Assembly (NCBI GenBank): GCA_963457665.1
Contig: OY735216.1
Coordinates: 40,528,044 to 40,592,043, forward strand
Source of the DNA: Thysanoteuthis rhombus
Taxonomy: Eukaryota > Mollusca > Cephalopoda > Oegopsida > Thysanoteuthidae
Direction of reading: 5' to 3'
Length of the DNA: 64,000 bases
The notes beneath the pieces are model-generated. The model worked only from the letters and a program-made list of their open reading frames with translations. It ran no database searches and was not told the DNA's origin. How positions within the stretch are numbered: the stretch's first letter is position 1; every line of letters starts with the position of its first letter. Position numbers and translations under genes: made by a program. Below, one piece after another: positions 49,141 to 59,872 of the stretch.

Positions 49141-51475
49141 TTTTCTCTTTTTTCTATTGAGAATTTCATGATTAAATCTAAGAGACACTTGGAATGAGGC
49201 GAATTCTTTTTTGAAAAGCAATTTAATTATTTTGTTAATTCCCATTCATTCGAGTATTTTTAGTTAATCTTTATTTCAATATTTCTATCTAATCACAGTC
49301 AATTCCATTTTGCTAATGAATCGTTTTTATTTACCTTGTCATTTTTATTTTGACTTTTTAAGCAATTTACAAAACCATTGCATGAGTAGAATATTTTTAG
49401 TGCGTTTGACAAAACAATATTCATGATAATAGCCTTCATAAGTGATTAGTTTTAGAAAATATCTTCCTCATAAAAGGTAGTATAGGCGCAAATCGTCTTT
49501 TCTCTCCTTCTCAGTACCAACATCGACTGGGCAAAGACAAGTTCAGTTAACATCTGCTCTTCATTAGGATACAATTTGAAGAAAGCAGACGACAGTATTT
49601 ATGGAAGTTCAAATGAAAAAAAAAACTATGTGCAAAAAAATATTTCAAATCGCGGGTAATTGATGAAATATAATCAAATTACAAACTACAATCCAAAGCA
49701 TATGTATTTGTGTGTGTATGAACCAAGATTACTCAGCAACTGACCATGGTAAAAAAAGTAATATTCGACAAATATGATAGCCAGAACACAAGGTAGTGCA
49801 GTGACGAGTCAATGGGTTGGAATCAAAAGGTCTTGAGAAATCTAATAAAATCAAAAGAAAATTTGATGATTATATATCTTTCCTAAGTGTTTATACAAAT
49901 AATCTCCTTTGATTTCTGCTCTTTAGAATTATCTAAACTCAGATGTGTAACATCTAAATTAGAATCACTGAAGAGAAGTAAATGAAATTCGACGTAGCTA
50001 TAGTTTCGTAAGAAAGACAGGAAATTATTTCACATGACTACTGCAGCAAGCTGCTCCACACACCAAACGTTGTCCATTTCAAATATGCACTTTTGAAACG
50101 GACACTGTTTATTTTTTAATATATTTTCAGATTTATCATATGCACAATACAAAGGTGATAATCTTCAGTCAGAAAAACATTGGTAGATGAGTTTGACCCT
50201 GTGGTAGCTAGGCTTGTATTAATACTTAACCTATTTTGTAAACGAATCCCCCCCTAATACAAACAGGATGAACCAATGATTGAAAATATAAACTCCAGGT
50301 ATATTTCGCCTGGAGACCGTAATAAACACTTCAGATTCGCTATCTAAATGTAAAATATCTAACCTCATTGTTTAAAATAACACTTACCCTGAAACATCTA
50401 TCAAGTGGAAACCAACATTGTTCAGGAATTTTCATGCTCGTTAGGAGATACCATCTCCAGAACTAATAAGAAAACATGTAACTCATATATCAGCCACATC
50501 ACAACTAATCTCCCCCTGTAACCAAACTTGCTAAGAGCCATTCTCACTCAGTGTACAAGACCATAGCACCCCTACTGATATATTCGACAGTTATCAGGAG
50601 ATAACACTGAGATATTATATAGCACCAACTGCCAAAACACTCCAAATACTTGAGGCTATTCTTATATAAAGTGAAGCAACCCGCATTAAACAAGATATAT
50701 TTCACTCACAGAGCCGTTAGCCGATCAGCTGGTTGTTTCAAAGTCACGTGACCTTCACAATTTTAAACAGAGTACCGTGTCCTATTGGATGGTGATGTGT
50801 CGGGAAGCTAAGACTGGGAGTGGGGTCGTCACTGTCAGGTATGTGTACTCGAATCAAGAGAGGAAAAAGAATAGAAATCAGCTCATTTTAACCAAAAACA
50901 TAAAAGAAAAAGAAGAGTAACTCCTTTATCAATCACCCCCTAAAGAAAACAGCGATTATCTCCCCTAATTACGTTTTTCAAAAATACAAGTTTTCCATCC
51001 CCCCCCCCAAGAATTATCTAAATTAAAGATAGATGTATGAATAATTATCTGCCGTTTCTTGCCTTCCAAAGATGGCCGACTGTATACCCAGCATTTTTAC
51101 GGAGATTCAAAGGGACCTTTAAAAAAATGCCTTTGTGGCAACAACCTTGGATACCAAAATATTTATGAAAGCTGTAACTAACTTTGATAGTATTCCCATT
51201 GAGTATTTTGTCTGGACAGTCATCCCTCTGGGCAAATCTCCATTAGTTAATCTTAGAAAAAGTTTTCCAGTATTCATGTTAACTTATTTACAAAAATGTA
51301 GTTCGAACAAAATAAATTTTCTGGTTTTTTTTTTCCTTTTGTTTTCAGTAAGATTTGACTTTCTATTTAACTAACCTACTTTCAGAGCATCATTATGAAG
51401 ATTTTGATGAAAGATTATCTGGTGGAAAGGATTATTATATTTTCTAATGTTGATAAAATTTGTTATTTGTTTTAA
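49141..51475. other. Unassigned DNA
   Basis: No recognised element over 2.3 kb. A C-run lies near 51000. The 79-aa frame at 51135-51374 (+) has no recognisable domain. Confidence 0.4.
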
Positions 51476-51477
51476 AA

Positions 51478-51897
51478 TGGAGGGTGGGTTGAATTTATAT
51501 TAATATAGGTGGGTATTTGGTTATCTTTAAAAAAAAACGGTCTGCGTTTGTTATCAATGAAATTGAAAGCGACAAGCAAACAATTCTCTATGCTTATATT
51601 TCAGTTGATATTTATTTCAAACCGAACACTTTCCAGTGTTTTAACTATCTTCTTTTATGATTTCTTTGTTTTGGGACCATCGCTATCTCTAACAATTGCT
51701 AAGCCATCGTCTCTGTGTGAATCTAAATCAGTTATCTCAATTAATCTATCTAGAATATGTAGTATATATGACCATATGATGTCCGATATTTCCACAGAAT
51801 CAAATGCTCCCATAGGTACCTTAAAGTCATTTTTGCCGTTCTTCTTTGTCCAGGATATGTTTTTATTTTTCGATGGAGTTATTCTCCGATATTTCAT
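51478..51897 (-). pseudogene. Reverse transcriptase fragment, PLE-type or related
   Basis: From an ATG at 51897 the minus frame reads through VPMGAFDSVEISDIIWSYIL and DLDSHRDDGLAIVRDSDGP, ending at 51655. RDDGLA with preceding His stands where the palm YxDD box of an RT is expected, and MG(A/S)FD..E precedes it as in a retroelement RT family common in invertebrates. After frameshifts, PFFFKDNQIPTYINI and STHPP (about 51478-51530) match the downstream block of that family. It is truncated and dead. It lies downstream, on the same strand, of the hammerhead motif at 52345-52404. Confidence 0.5.
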
Positions 51898-51999
51898 TAT
51901 ATAAATGTCTTGTGTAATTTTTGTGTACCTTTTTTGTGAAATCTATGACGCTGACGAAACGTTCCACCGTAATTGACAAATGTAAGTCAACAACATCAA

Positions 52000-52404
<405 letters not shown>

Positions 52405-52571
52405 TCCATTATCCCGTCAAGTACCGCAAGGCAAAATTGAAACCTTCACTACAGACCCGTAGGCCAACATCCTACCTCTGGACTACGGAACTGGACAAGC
52501 AGAAAGGCTGAATTTAAGCTTTATATTCAAACTACACAGAAATCCCTCATCCACTAGTGCTCAATATATAC

Positions 52572-52575
<4 letters not shown>
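52405..52575. other. Unassigned spacer
   Basis: May be the remainder of the terminal repeat upstream of the hammerhead. No other motif. Confidence 0.3.

Positions 52576-52636
<61 letters not shown>
52576..52636. repeat. (GT)n microsatellite
   Basis: About 29 GT units. Confidence 0.95.
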
Positions 52637-52637
<1 letters not shown>

Positions 52638-52654
52638 GAAATAAAACTCCTCAC

Positions 52655-53005
52655 CCAAAAGAATTAACGAAAAGCTTGCCCCTCAAACTGAGAAACATGC
52701 AATGTGCTCAAGAGAGAATCATGCTCGACTACAAATGGGGAGACCATAAGACAGCAAAGTATATCGGAGAGAAAACAGGAATCCGAGACACCGTAGAAAG
52801 TGTTAAGGAACACAAACACAATGGGCTGAACATGTTGTGAGAATGGCAGACAACTGCTGGACATCACGACTCACAGCTTGCATCCCCGGAGATCACGTGC
52901 AAGACTGTGGCCGACAGAAAGTAAGATGGCGATGCCCATGATAGAGAGATCTGGTGAATCTTGGAGAATGTCTATGTCCAACGACTTACGCTAACAGGCT
53001 GATCA
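52655..53005 (+). mobile_element. RTE-like LINE 3' end, 5'-truncated
   Basis: Starts in LTKSLPLKLRNMQCAQERIM and continues with the end region (GGTGAATCTTGGAGAATGTC, ATGTCCAACGACTTACG). The usual (ATG)n tail is missing. Confidence 0.7.
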
Positions 53006-53309
53006 TAAAGTAATCAGAATACTTCGGAGGCACGATGGATGGAAAAGGTGAGCCCAGTTCTGCAGCATAGTTACATCATATGTAAAATCCCCTGAAGGTA
53101 CATGTTTCGGATGAATGATTACTCAATAAACCAAGGGAACTAATCACAATATTCTGTAGCTGTAGTTTCGTACGATGGAATGGGAGAGTGGGTTCAATTG
53201 ACCAGTATATATATACATCGTAGATTAAAAACCCTCACCAGAGGAACATTTTTAAAATTTCGTGTTTAGAAAAAGGATTTCTTCAAAGTAGTTTATTTTA
53301 ACCCTGACA

Positions 53310-53735
53310 CTTAAAAGGTGACTGTGAAAATTCTTGGATTCCGCCCAGAATAGAAAAAAAACACTCATTCCTTAGCCCATTGCCAACTCTTCCACAAAAT
53401 TCCACAGGAATTTATTGAGAATTTTTGGAAATATTCTGAACATATAGTTGCAATGCAGGGGAGTTGATTCGGAAAAATTCCTAGATCTGTTCCAAAATGT
53501 AAACAGCTCTTCTTCGGTCCATTACCCAGCTTTCCACAAAATTTCACAACAATTCATTGAGAAGTTTTTTGGAATGTGTTGTGTACAAATAACTATGATG
53601 CAAGGGAGGTTCCTGTGAAACATTCTCGGATCCACCCCAAAATGTATTGGCCACCCTTCAACAAAATATCATTGATATTTATTGTGAATGTTTAGAGATA
53701 TTGTGTTGTGTAAATAAAGCTACAATTCAAGGGAG
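53310..53735 (+). repeat. Tandem repeat, ~146-bp unit, three copies
   Basis: Phase points TTCTTGGATT, TTCCTAGATC and TTCTCGGATC lie at 53331, 53478 and 53623. Each unit continues with a CCAA/CAGAAT..ATG block, TCCACAAAAT, TTCA/TTTATTGAGAA and GCAATG/GATGCAGGGGAG-like ends. The motif 'caccaaatttcatc...attgagaa' is typical of a dispersed invertebrate repeat; here it is in tandem. Confidence 0.75.
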
Positions 53736-53808
53736 ATGTGTGTGTGTATGTGTGTAGGAGGTCATTTCAAGAGGATTATCGTTTCCGACCAGCAGCCATG
53801 TCTACTGA

Positions 53809-54070
53809 TATTCTTTGGTCGGAGCTGCTTTAATAAGGATTTCGTTCTCTTCCGCGAGTGTCCTCTGCGAAACCACACCTTTATTATTTCGAATTCAATC
53901 TTTTTTGTTTGTTGCCCTATCTTGTTTGCTCGGCTTTGATATCCTTTGGTCGGAGCTGCTTTAATAAGGAGTTTGTTTCCTTCTGCAAGTGTCCTCTGCG
54001 CAACCACACCTTTATTATTTCGAATGCAAACCTTTTTGTTTGTCATTTGATTTTCATTGGAATCGTTTTC
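53809..54070 (+). repeat. Tandem duplication, 131-bp unit, two copies
   Basis: TTTGGTCGGAGCTGCTTTAA occurs at about 53814 and 53945, followed in both by AGTGTCCTCTGCG and CCACACCTTTATTATTTCGA. Similarity is high, suggesting a fairly recent event. 131 is not a multiple of three, so the overlapping minus frame is not a conserved protein repeat. Confidence 0.85.
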
Positions 54071-54545
54071 CCACTATTTTTTTCCTGGGTTTTTGTATCT
54101 TTATTTTTTTTCAATCTGGAATATATTGTCCCCTCACAAGTAACAGCTTCTGGTTATCATGATTATTCTGTCCTCACTCTGTCTTGTTTAGTCCATGAAT
54201 CGTTGATGATCCACAGAACACAATCTTCGACAGGGATGTGTCGTCATCCTCCTTTCCTTTTCGCATAAGGATCATTATCTCTTTAGCGTGTGGCCTCATG
54301 TATAGACATTGATTTCCCATTTCTCTAATCCAAAAGTATTAGTTCTGGTCCAGAGCAAGGGACGTACAGCATAATTCATCACGAATATCGCTGATGTATT
54401 TTTGTCTGTTATAAGGCATACTTATGTTTGCCAAAACCTTCCCTTTTCTCATTACATATTAAAAACTATAAATCAGAACATCACCACAACTGTTTACCTA
54501 GGTTTTCTTCCAGTTTTTAGGATGGTCTATTTAACTGGTTGGCTA
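54071..54545. other. Unassigned DNA
   Basis: No recognised element. Confidence 0.35.
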
Positions 54546-54548
54546 CCC

Positions 54549-54558
54549 ATATATATAC

Positions 54559-54657
<99 letters not shown>

Positions 54658-54700
54658 TATACATATATACATATATACATATACATATCTATATATATAA
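54549..54700. repeat. Imperfect (AT)n microsatellite
   Basis: AT units interrupted by GTATA and ACATA blocks. Confidence 0.9.
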
Positions 54701-54762
54701 TATACCTCTATTGACAGAGCCTGCGTGCGTTATATATATATATATATATATATGCGCGTGCG

Positions 54763-54822
<60 letters not shown>

Positions 54823-54851
54823 CGCACACAGGCTGTGTCAATAGAGGTAGA
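54701..54851. repeat. Inverted repeat flanking AT-rich core
   Basis: Left arm 54701-54731 (CCTCTATTGACAGAGCCTGC and GTGCGTTAT) pairs with right arm 54820-54851 (TAACGCACACAGGCTG and TGTCAATAGAGGTA) with about 28 of 31 matches. The loop is (AT)n with one GCGCGTGCGT insertion that also resembles the arm. Could be a small foldback element. Confidence 0.75.
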
Positions 54852-54904
54852 TGGCTACAAATTTCAATATTCATTCCTTATTAGGTGTAAAAAAAAAATT
54901 CATT

Positions 54905-55215
54905 TTTTTTAAATACCCCCTCACAAAAAAGTTCTCATGAGTGGGGTGGGGGGGTGGGCAATTTACCCGGTTCATGTAGGTTTATGCAAGTTTATCCTAA
55001 ATCTAAATTGATCCCTCAATTTGTGTCTGCCTGTTTTTGTTTTGTTTTTTTAAATTCAATCTTTTCTGATGATCACTTCCCAACAAAAGGTGAGAGAAGT
55101 AACTTATTTTTCTTTTTTTTTTCCCCCATTTGTTTAGTTGATCATCGAAACTGTATGCTATCTAAAGATATTGTTCACGTGACGAGTTCTATCGAGTCAC
55201 TAACCAGAACTGTTT
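54905..55215 (+). repeat. Dispersed ~430-bp repeat, copy 8
   Basis: Shows GGTTTATGCAAGTTTATCC, TTGATCCCTCAATTTGTGTC, CTTTTCTGATGATCACTTCC, CCAACAAAAGGTGAGAGAAG and the GAGTCACTAACCAGAACTG end. Its head is missing. Confidence 0.75.
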
Positions 55216-55825
55216 TTTCTTCTCTTTTCATAACATTTTTGGACTCTTCATTGAATCCAATTCAGATATTTATAGCGGTCGGTTTTCTATTCCATGTCCT
55301 GTTCGATAATTGTATTTCTCCGATTTAATCTAGTTATTCTCTGTGCATCGATAGTATTGCATATTTTCAATCCCCCGGTTCGATTTCACTGTTCTAGCCC
55401 GAAGTCCTGACTCTTTAAATCAATATCACAAGTTAAGTTTCAGTTTCTGGCAAATAATTCGCAATAGTCTACATGCCTGGAACACTTGAGTTATCTTTCC
55501 ATCGGTTCCATGGATGCATAATTCGATTGTATAGTGCAATACCACGAAATGAAATTGAGTGATGTCATCATTGATATCAAATGTCATGCTGGTAGCGAGT
55601 TTCTCTTGGAATATCCTATTAATCTGAGCTTGGTATTCAGTTTAGGATGCAAGCTTCAATTTTCATTTTCTTACTTCCAATTGATATAAAATTGATCACA
55701 TTTCAAACATTAACTGTTCAGTGGAAGTGGCTGAGTTTGTTTGGATTATTTTAAGAGACTACCAGCTCGGAAAAGTAGTTTGGACCACTCAGCATTTCTC
55801 AAAAATGAGAAAATGTACTTTATAT
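55216..55825. other. Unassigned DNA
   Basis: No recognised element. Confidence 0.35.
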
Positions 55826-55860
<35 letters not shown>

Positions 55861-56021
55861 TTTTCAAAGCTCATACACTATATTCCTGATATAACTTAAA
55901 GCCAGAATTATTCATCCATCAGGAACTGAGGTCAAAAAAATGATTAATTTAATTTTGCAAATACTCGACGACAACACAAAAAAGTAAATTCAACCACCTG
56001 ATCTTCACAATGGAAGCATAT
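55861..56021 (+). mobile_element. Retroelement terminal-repeat segment (plus), matching 52045-52207
   Basis: Reverse-complement match to the minus-strand segment next to the hammerhead at 52.3 kb. After GGAAGCATAT the match ends and the sequence switches to the type found at 10.4 kb, so this is a mosaic. Confidence 0.6.
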
Positions 56022-56029
56022 ATTATATC

Positions 56030-56145
56030 AATAGTATAAAGCCACTTCTGAAATGTAATGAATTTATTTCATAGAGTGCTCGATACATACAACATTTTAC
56101 TCATGGAGTTGAGTTGTTTTAGAGTAGACCTGGAAATAAATAGTA
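56030..56145 (+). mobile_element. PLE-type terminal repeat segment, plus orientation
   Basis: Matches the reverse complement of 10393-10520 (AGCCACTTCTGA, ATAGAGTGCTCGATACATAC, GTTGTTTTAGAGTAGA). Directly precedes the hammerhead-like inverted pair. Confidence 0.55.
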
Positions 56146-56149
56146 GATT

Positions 56150-56212
56150 GTGGATTCGCGACACAAACTTGCTCATGTTTCAGTCCTCTTCGGGCCTCAT
56201 CAAGCGAATCCC
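56150..56212 (-). ncRNA. Hammerhead-like motif with altered core (minus)
   Basis: Minus strand: stem I GGATTCGC (56204-56211) pairs perfectly over 8 bp with GCGAATCC (56152-56159). Between them lie TTGATGAG, a stem II GCCC-GAAGA-GGAC with one mismatch, TGAAAC, a short stem III and the cleavage triplet GTC at 56160-56162. The first core base is T where C is expected (C3 to U), and the base before GAAA is T. This would be expected to reduce or abolish cleavage unless an alternative pairing is used. Confidence 0.5.
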
Positions 56213-56356
56213 AGACCACTGCGAAGCATCCTTGCAGGAATGACCCCTATATGGAGTTCAAACCCCTTTGACAAAATGAATATCCCCACACCACCTACCA
56301 CCACACTCACAACATATTCACCAAATCCCCAATAAATAGACCAAAAAAACAGACTA

Positions 56357-56419
56357 TCATTCGCTTGATGAGGCCCAAAGAGGGCTGAAATATGAGCGAG
56401 TTTGTGTAGCAAATCCACA
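56357..56419 (+). ncRNA. Hammerhead-like motif with altered core (plus)
   Basis: Plus strand: CATTCGC, TTGATGAG, a perfect stem II GCCC-AAAGA-GGGC, TGAAAT, short stem III, triplet GTA (cleavage after 56408 expected), then GCAAATCC. Again T replaces the first core C, and stem I has one mismatch. It is the inverted partner of 56150-56212. Confidence 0.5.
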
Positions 56420-56423
56420 ATGT

Positions 56424-56450
56424 ACGATATATATATATATATATATAGAT

Positions 56451-56540
<90 letters not shown>

Positions 56541-56548
56541 GTATATAT
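56424..56548. repeat. (AT)n microsatellite
   Basis: Long AT tract directly after the plus hammerhead-like motif, as at 10.29 kb. Confidence 0.95.
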
Positions 56549-57435
56549 TGTTAAAAGCTTTATAGTTATAATCACCAATTATCTTTATAAGTCATTTCAG
56601 TCGATTATTTCCCAATATCTGTTTATGTAATTTTCATCAATGCTTCCCCCCCCCCCCAGAATTTGATATTGTTGTACTAGGTGCGAATTTTCTCGTTGGG
56701 ACCATTCGTGAATCACCATGTGATAGTTTCAACGATTTAAAAGTAGTTATATTTACATGACTCTCCACCAGTGTCGTTGATAAATCTATGATTTAAATAT
56801 ATAGCTTTTTTTATTTTTAGGTCCATGTCACACTATATCAAGTTTGTTTGTTTTTTTATACAGGGTAATATCAAAATGTATTGTACTGGAATATCATTTT
56901 ATACTACGCCTCATTTAATTTTTTTTTTAATTCAAGGTTTACATGCATAAGTTATGCCCAATGTATTTGACGATGATGGATCAATAAGTATAACAGACGT
57001 AACTCGTTTTTAGTGTCGCTTCTATTGAGTGTTGACTATTGTGAATATTGAATTAGATATTCAAAATCGGACTGCATGCGTAGCAACTTATGATATAATC
57101 TTTGAGAATGCTAATTATGCTGAAAACCTGTTTCTCAACGTGGACAATCGTATTATCAAGAGATAGATATATAGTCCAACAGAAATAATTGTAAATACGT
57201 TATATTACTTTGGTTAAAGCAGTTATTTGGACATCTGCATTACCAGCGTCTTTTTATTCGATGGTAAGAGCATGTTAAATTTCTACAGAAGACCTATTCT
57301 CCTTGATTGTTTATTCTATTTACGCTGTCTACAAACGATTCATTAACCGTGTAATAACAAGAGATCATTCCAAATAGCATTTCAAAGTAATATAACGCAT
57401 TCATAAGTATTTCTCTCGTATCATATATCGATTTT
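56549..57435. other. Unassigned DNA
   Basis: C-run near 56648-56658. No recognised element. Confidence 0.35.
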
Positions 57436-57436
57436 T

Positions 57437-57439
<3 letters not shown>

Positions 57440-57488
<49 letters not shown>
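57440..57488. repeat. (AT)n microsatellite
   Basis: About 24 AT units. Confidence 0.95.
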
Positions 57489-59384
57489 TGTCATCAAAAT
57501 AAATTTGAAATAATCACGTGATAAATATAAAAGATTTTTTAAAAATGACTGAAAAAAATACATTTTACTTTGATTTATCACTTTTCAGGATATTTACATA
57601 TATAAGAATACAGGTCTAATGAATCGACTCATCCCATAAACTTTCTTGTCGTTCCAATGTTTTCTTATTGAAAAAAAACAACCTTCCTTGATCTTTTGAT
57701 TAAATCATTTTCCTCTGGCTTATTTCTTTCATCCTCTCTTTTACTCAAATAAAAGTCCTTGGCTCTCTGAATCTATTCGGCATGTCGGCATTCCAGGATT
57801 GTCCCTATCAAGGTTGCCACGTTATGAATCTTTAGTAGATATTGATCCATTTCAGTGTCTTTTTGTATCAGGGTTGTACTGTCATTCATTCTGAGAAAGT
57901 CGATTCCATCATGCATTATGTCAGTTGCTCTTTCGTGTATGGATGTTATTTTTAAACCAGAACACGTTAACTCCATCATGGTCTGGTTCGTTTAGGATTC
58001 AACGTAAAATGCTCAGGTTTATGTTCATATTTGCTCAGCTCTCAATCCTATGTAGATGAAACATATTATATGAATTATATAAACTGTTGAATGGCGGGTT
58101 GTTTTGATGGAGGGCCCACGAGACTTTACCAAATTAGATGTGTGTGGGAGATGGTGACATGTGTAATTGGTCAAAGTGACATTAGGATATGGGAAGAAAT
58201 ATTCTTTCTGATACACTTACTTATTGAGAATTTCAGCCATGGTCTAGAGGAAGGATTGCGTTGGAGCCAACTGCACCTATCACTCGAGATATCACCTGAT
58301 GATGAGTTAGAAAATTTGACTGTTGAAAGGGTGCACCGAAGCTGAATACAGACACATTGTCTTTGTTTTCTGCCTTATCTGCACTCGACCGACATGATGG
58401 TGATTATGAAATTCGTGAAATTATTACTGTGGCCCGATGTTGCACAGGATAAAGACACGTTGTCTCGAATTATCTAGAACAATGTTGTATCATGTTGATC
58501 GCTGCATGTTATCTGTTCCTGGCTCTTCAGGTATTATTTTGTTTTGTTTTGTGTTGTTTGATATTTTTTTGAAGATTTTCTCTCGACCTCTGAATGTTGC
58601 GTACAAATACCAATTATTTTAAGGAAATAACCGCTTTTGTTGAAACTTATAAGTATATAGCAACATTACTTCGATTTATTATGTTTACTGAGTGTATATC
58701 GTCGTGTTGTTGTGCACAATTCCCACCTTGAGACTCGATTGAGTAACTTTTTTCTGTTTGTTTTAGCCACTCTTTTCTCAGGTTCCTATACAATATTAAT
58801 TTCAAATTCAGTAGAAAGAGAAGGCAAAGCTACAATCTCCACTTCGAATAAATTGAGTACTTTGAAATCACGTTCGACGTATAACCATATGAATTAAAAG
58901 CACGTAAGTAGGGTCTTTTGTGTTTTTAATGGGATAAAACATTTTAATTTTTGGCAGATAGTTTTATATCGTCAATAAACAGTTGTTTTTTTACTGTTTT
59001 TTCTCGATACTCTGAATCATGTCTCGAGTTCAGATACATTGTATTGCCTCATATGTCTCAAAGTGGTATCCTCTAAATATATTGTTTAATTTTCTGCCTA
59101 ATCTGATTAATGGAAAGAGTATACCATTTTTTTCTAGTGCTGTTAGTTCGTAGAGTCCCGCAACAAGTTCAACAAAAAAATATGTCCCGCCAGCTCTCGT
59201 GATGCCACATAGAAGTCTCTTCTATATTTATATTCTCTTGGATTCCATTTATCGTAGGCAAATTACATCTTTGATATTTTTTAGGTTCTGGTGTAGTTGG
59301 TGTTTCCATATTTTGTTGATGGATGCCTAACACATAAAACATCGCTAGTCGGAGTTGAATGCTTCTTATTCTTTTGATCTCACG
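57489..59384. other. Unassigned DNA with a few protein-like short frames
   Basis: Frames at 57773-57979 (-, 68 aa) and 58091-58345 (+, 84 aa) have a mixed, protein-like residue content but no family motif that I recognise. They may be pieces of an eroded element or of a host exon. Confidence 0.3.
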
Positions 59385-59490
59385 TTCTTGTCTTAGTCTG
59401 ACCGGTTTTCAGACTTTCGATAACTCATTAGATTGATTATTGATAATTAGCCATTTATTTGTCAGCCAATAAAGAGGTTACTATCTTGCC
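59385..59490 (+). repeat. Dispersed direct repeat, copy A
   Basis: CTTGTCTTAGTCTGACCGGT, AACTCATTAGATTGATTATT, TAATTAGCC and GTCAGCCAATAAAGAGG match copy B at about 59770-59870. Confidence 0.6.
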
Positions 59491-59769
59491 CAAACATTTT
59501 GAAAATATAAGAAGAGGAATTTTCTTGACGATACAATTTTTTAAAATCTTTTACCTCTTTCCAGTCTTAATTTTCCGATATCAATATCGATTTCCTCTCT
59601 GATTATCGCTTTTAGGAAAACGACAAATACGTTAACTGAATGATTTTCAAATCCGACACTTCTTTTCCTTCTTTTTACGTCTAGTTAGTATTTTTGAATG
59701 TCCTGGTCTGGATGTTTTTTATGTGTTTTGTTGCTGTTACTGCCTTTTATTCCGTATACCTAGTGTTTC
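59491..59769. other. Unassigned spacer between direct repeats
   Basis: No motif seen. Confidence 0.3.
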
Positions 59770-59872
59770 TTGCCTTGGTCCGGTCGGTTTTCGGCTTCTC
59801 AAGAACTCATTAGACTGATAATTAGCTGGTTATTCATCGGTCAATTAAGAAGCGCAACGCTAACTCTATCGA
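59770..59872 (+). repeat. Dispersed direct repeat, copy B
   Basis: CTTGCCTTGGTCCGGTCGGT, AACTCATTAGACTGATAATT, AGCTGGTTATTCATCGG and TCAATTAAGAAGCG. About 385 bp downstream of copy A. Confidence 0.6.

Noticed and set aside
51930..51985. A third hammerhead core at CTGACGAAACG
   Set aside because: CTGACGA is followed directly by AACG with no stem II and no later GAAA box, so the fold cannot form.
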